DNA of 64,000 nt, taken from Shinella sp. UYSO24 (GTDB lineage Bacteria > Pseudomonadota > Alphaproteobacteria > Rhizobiales > Rhizobiaceae). A program made the position numbers and the translations under genes. Under the pieces are notes generated by a model. That model worked only from the letters and a program-made list of their open reading frames with translations. It searched no databases and was not told the origin of the DNA. The stretch lies in the NCBI GenBank assembly GCA_902167985.1, contig CABHNZ010000006.1, forward strand, positions 124,001-188,000, written 5' to 3'. Positions 61,880-64,000 of this stretch are shown here, piece by piece; the first letter of the stretch is position 1; each line of letters opens with the position of its first letter.

Positions 61880-62647
61880 TCAACCGGGAAAGCCGGATTC
61901 CACCAGCGCCACGCCGTTCTGCTGACAGATCTGCCGGAATTCCGGAACATCGCAGCGATCGGTGACGAAGGTGTGAACCTGGGAAATCTGGCCAAGCCTC
62001 ACGGGCGCCGTGCGCTCGAACTTGGTGGCGTCGGCCACGAGAATGATATGGCGCGCATTGGCGATGATCGCCTGCGCCACCTTCACCTCGCGAAAGTCGT
62101 AGTCGAAGATCGATCCGTCGGGATCGATGGCCGAGGCGCCGATCACCGCATAATCCACCTTGAACTGACGGATGAAATCGACGGCGGCCTCACCGACAAT
62201 CCCGCCATCCGACTGTCGCACGACACCCCCGGCAATAATGACGTCGATCTCGTCAATAACACGTAATCTATTGGCAACATTGATATTATTGGTGACGACC
62301 ATAAGCTCTCGATGGTCGGCGAGCGCCTCGCCGACGGCCTCGGTCGTGGTGCCGATATTGATGAAAAGCGAGGCACGTCGGGGATGAGCTTTGCCGCCGC
62401 AAGCCCGATCGCCTGCTTTTCGGTGGCGGCGATCTGGCGTCTTGCATCATAGCGGACATTTTCGGTGCGCGCGGAAAGGTGGCGCCGCCATGGATGCGGG
62501 TCAGAAGCTGCGCATTGCAGAGGTCGTTCAGGTCTTTGCGGATCGTCTGCGGCGTGACGCCGAAGCCTCGGCCAGATCATCGACAAGGACGCGGCCAGTC
62601 GATTTGGCCTGTTCGACGATTTTCGTCTGGCGATCCGAAAGGAACAT
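61880..62647 (-). CDS. glpR: DeoR-family glycerol-3-phosphate regulator
   Basis: About 256 aa after repair. The N-terminal HTH is FLSDRQTKIVEQAKSTGRVLVDDLAEAFGVTPQTIRKDLNDLC, followed by HGGATF and the DeoR effector domain with LFINIGTTTEAVGEAL, DGSIFDYDFREVKVAQAIIANA and VLIGQ-like ends. Three breaks (near 62571, 62473 and 62377) are each fixed by one added base. The start at 62647 matches DeoR proteins. It is 111 bases upstream of glpD in the same direction, with operator-like repeats on both sides. Expected to repress glp genes until glycerol-3-phosphate binds. Confidence 0.85.
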
Positions 62648-62662
62648 TGCCTCCCACCCATG

Positions 62663-62681
62663 CTTCGTTTTTCTTTCGTTT
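62663..62681. promoter_or_regulatory. Probable GlpR autoregulatory site
   Basis: CTTCGTTT (62663) and TTTCGTTT (62674) are reverse-complement copies of the AANCGAA unit seen at glpD, again 11 bp apart, and lie 16 bp before the glpR start. Confidence 0.6.
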
Positions 62682-62827
62682 ACAGCATTGCCGCGAAATC
62701 GGAACTCATTTTCGGGGTGATACGAGAAGAAAATCGCAGGGGGCGCGGAGGGGAGCCCGGATCGCCGGGCTGTGAAAACCCGGCCGGGGCGGCATCGATC
62801 GGCGGCGAATGCGGCCGGAGGTGGATT

Positions 62828-62878
62828 GCGGGTGGCGAAAGGCGGGCGTGTTTCAGCCGTGCCTTTCAGCCCACCCGC
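62828..62878 (-). terminator. Long hairpin after rutD
   Basis: 62828-62843 and 62861-62878 are reverse complements over 16 pairs, with a two-base bulge, around a 17-base loop. It starts 16 bases after the rutD stop. The U-run is poor, so termination strength is uncertain. Confidence 0.5.
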
Positions 62879-62893
62879 TCGTTAATCCTGCCA

Positions 62894-63672
62894 TCAGGCG
62901 TGATTACCAAGGAAAGTGGTCATCAAGCCGTTGAGCCGCTCGGGGTCGGTTATGTTGACGGCATGGGCACCATGGTCGAGCAAAGCGAGCTCGGCTTTGG
63001 GCAGATGCTTTGCCAGATACTCCGACCGGCCATAGGGAACGAGAAGATCGTCCTTGGTGGCGATGACCAACGTCGGGGTCTTGATCGCGGCCAGCCGGTC
63101 GTCGATGTCGAAGGCGCGAAGGGCGGCAATGCGCTTCAGAATGTTGTCGCGACCCTGGAAATGCGCCACGCCATGTTTGTCGTCGGCCGCCATGCGCTCG
63201 GCATTGTCTGCCATCCACTGCGCCGGATAAAGAAACAGCGGCTGCGCCTTGATGAAGGCCTCGACGCCGGATTTTCCAGAAGCTCGATGCGCGTGTCGAA
63301 ACAGCGGCCCGAATGCGGATCGGCCTTGCTCCAGGCATTGATCAGCACCAGCTTGCCGATCAGTTGCGGCTGTTTCAGCGCCAGATGCAGGCCGATCAGG
63401 CCGCCAAGCGCATGGCCCATGAAATCGAAGCGCTTGAGGTTGAGCTTGCTTGCGATCTCCATCACGTCATCGGCCATGGCAGCGATGCCGCCGCCATAGG
63501 GAACGGTGCCGCCGGTGCGCCCGGTGCCGCGGTGGTCATAGGTGATGACGCGGTAATCGGCGACGAGTGCGGGAAGTTGCGGCGCCCAGTAGGCGGCCGA
63601 GCCGCCCAGCCCCGACGACAGGATGATCGTCGGGGCGTCGGGGGCATCCAGTCCATGGATGTCGAATTGCAT
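62894..63672 (-). CDS. rutD: Alpha/beta-fold protein of pyrimidine catabolism (RutD)
   Basis: About 259 aa: MQFDIHGLDAPDAPTIILSSGLGGSAAYWAPQLPAL, YDHRGTGRTGG, elbow GHALGGLIGLHLA (Ala at the usual nucleophile position, as I recall for RutD), and the late LDHGAHAVNITDPERL. RutD is thought to accelerate aminoacrylate hydrolysis in the Rut uracil pathway. The frame breaks near 63273 (ELLE, then KSGVEAFIKAQPLF); one A in the A4 run repairs it. It starts five bases after the rutC stop. Confidence 0.85.
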
Positions 63673-63677
63673 CCGGC

Positions 63678-64000
63678 TTACTTTCCGCCGATATGGGCGA
63701 TGGTGGCGATCTCGATCAGTGCTTCTGGCTTGACGAGGCCGCACTGGATGCAGAAGCGCGCCGCTTGTCGCCGGGGAAATATTCCGCATAGACCTTGTTG
63801 ACGGCGCCGTAATTGGCCCAGTCGGTGAGGAATATGTGGTTCATCGTGACGTCATCCATCGTGCCGCCGGCGGTCTCGATTACCGACTTGATGGTTTCCA
63901 GCACATGGCGGGTCTGCGCCTCGGCATCGCCCACATGAACGACGTCATTGTTCTTGTCGAAGGGCAGGGTGCCCGAGACATAGACGACGCCATCGGCAAG
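63678..64000 (-). CDS. rutC: RidA-family RutC, 5' part outside the window
   Basis: C-terminal ~108 residues of a RidA/YjgF-type deaminase: [93 protein letters not shown]. The [13 protein letters not shown] stretch is diagnostic for RutC, which converts aminoacrylate-type intermediates in pyrimidine nitrogen use. The frame breaks near 63763 (GDK, then PARFCIQ); one base repairs it. The remaining rut genes should lie just past base 64000. Confidence 0.87.

Noticed and set aside
62143..62661. glpR as a decayed pseudogene
   Set aside because: All three breaks are single-base losses and the corrected protein is a complete DeoR regulator with intact operators around it.

Overview
The window looks like a chromosome or chromid segment of an alphaproteobacterium of the Rhizobiaceae (Rhizobium/Agrobacterium/Sinorhizobium type). 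The base composition is high in GC with strong G/C third-position bias. The gene content is typical of soil and plant-associated rhizobia: a glpRDSTPQUV-like glycerol-3-phosphate import operon, a YehZYXW-type betaine ABC system, D-tartrate dehydratase, hydroxyproline catabolism, many GntR/MocR/LysR/MarR regulators and a tandem RND pump. No rRNA, tRNA, CRISPR array, insertion sequence or prophage was recognised.

Layout, left to right. 1-1121 (minus): the start of a Nit1C-type cluster (nitB-like gene, then a nitrilase cut by the left edge), with a consensus sigma-54 promoter and a divergent MocR-type regulator (1461-2863). 3027-5192: a secreted alpha/beta hydrolase divergent from an ECF sigma/DUF1109 pair. 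5331-7288: a GntR regulator and an MFS transporter. 7306-12150 (minus): an operon of asparagine-synthase-like amidotransferase, acyl carrier protein, AMP-forming acyl ligase and a second NAD-synthetase-like amidase; this is the most intriguing module. 12431-20089: an RND adaptor with two RND pumps. 20103-23316 (minus): a GT41 (SPINDLY/OGT-like) glycosyltransferase and UDP-galactopyranose mutase. 23484-26818 (minus): M20 amidohydrolase, Pyr2C-reductase-like dehydrogenase and hydroxyproline epimerase. 27175-32290: an MHYT-PAS-GGDEF-EAL protein and a hybrid histidine kinase with two receivers. 32513-33831: an unknown 93-aa protein and an LLM flavin oxidoreductase. 34294-38088: a membrane-type dehydrogenase trio (gamma subunit, GMC/FAD subunit, triheme cytochrome c). 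38179-42065 (minus): YehZYXW-like ABC importer. 42395-46664: a deoxyribosyltransferase-like protein, D-tartrate dehydratase with a DctA-like symporter, and a divergent LysR. 46812-50049: FAD amine-oxidase-like protein, DUF1365 and an anti-sigma factor with no sigma gene beside it. 50120-54060: an Aae-like aromatic acid efflux operon and a MarR regulator. 54195-62647 (minus): glpRDSTPQUV. 62894-64000 (minus): rutD and a partial rutC.

Reading frames break 31 times in conserved genes. Twenty-nine breaks are repaired by adding one base and two by removing one, nearly all in or next to 2-5-base homopolymers (mostly G/C), and every broken gene continues with full homology in another frame. This is the signature of an unpolished long-read assembly, not of mass gene decay. 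The affected genes are therefore annotated as single coding regions, with the break position noted in each entry.

Functional picture: a versatile heterotroph that scavenges nitrogen (nitriles/cyanide, pyrimidines), carbon (glycerol-3-phosphate, hydroxyproline, tartrate, sugars or alcohols oxidised in the periplasm) and osmoprotectants, exports toxic compounds through RND and Aae-like pumps, and uses several one-gene signalling proteins. Many operons carry readable control sites: a sigma-54 promoter, 11-bp-phased repeats at glp, and palindromes at the GntR, RND and MarR loci.
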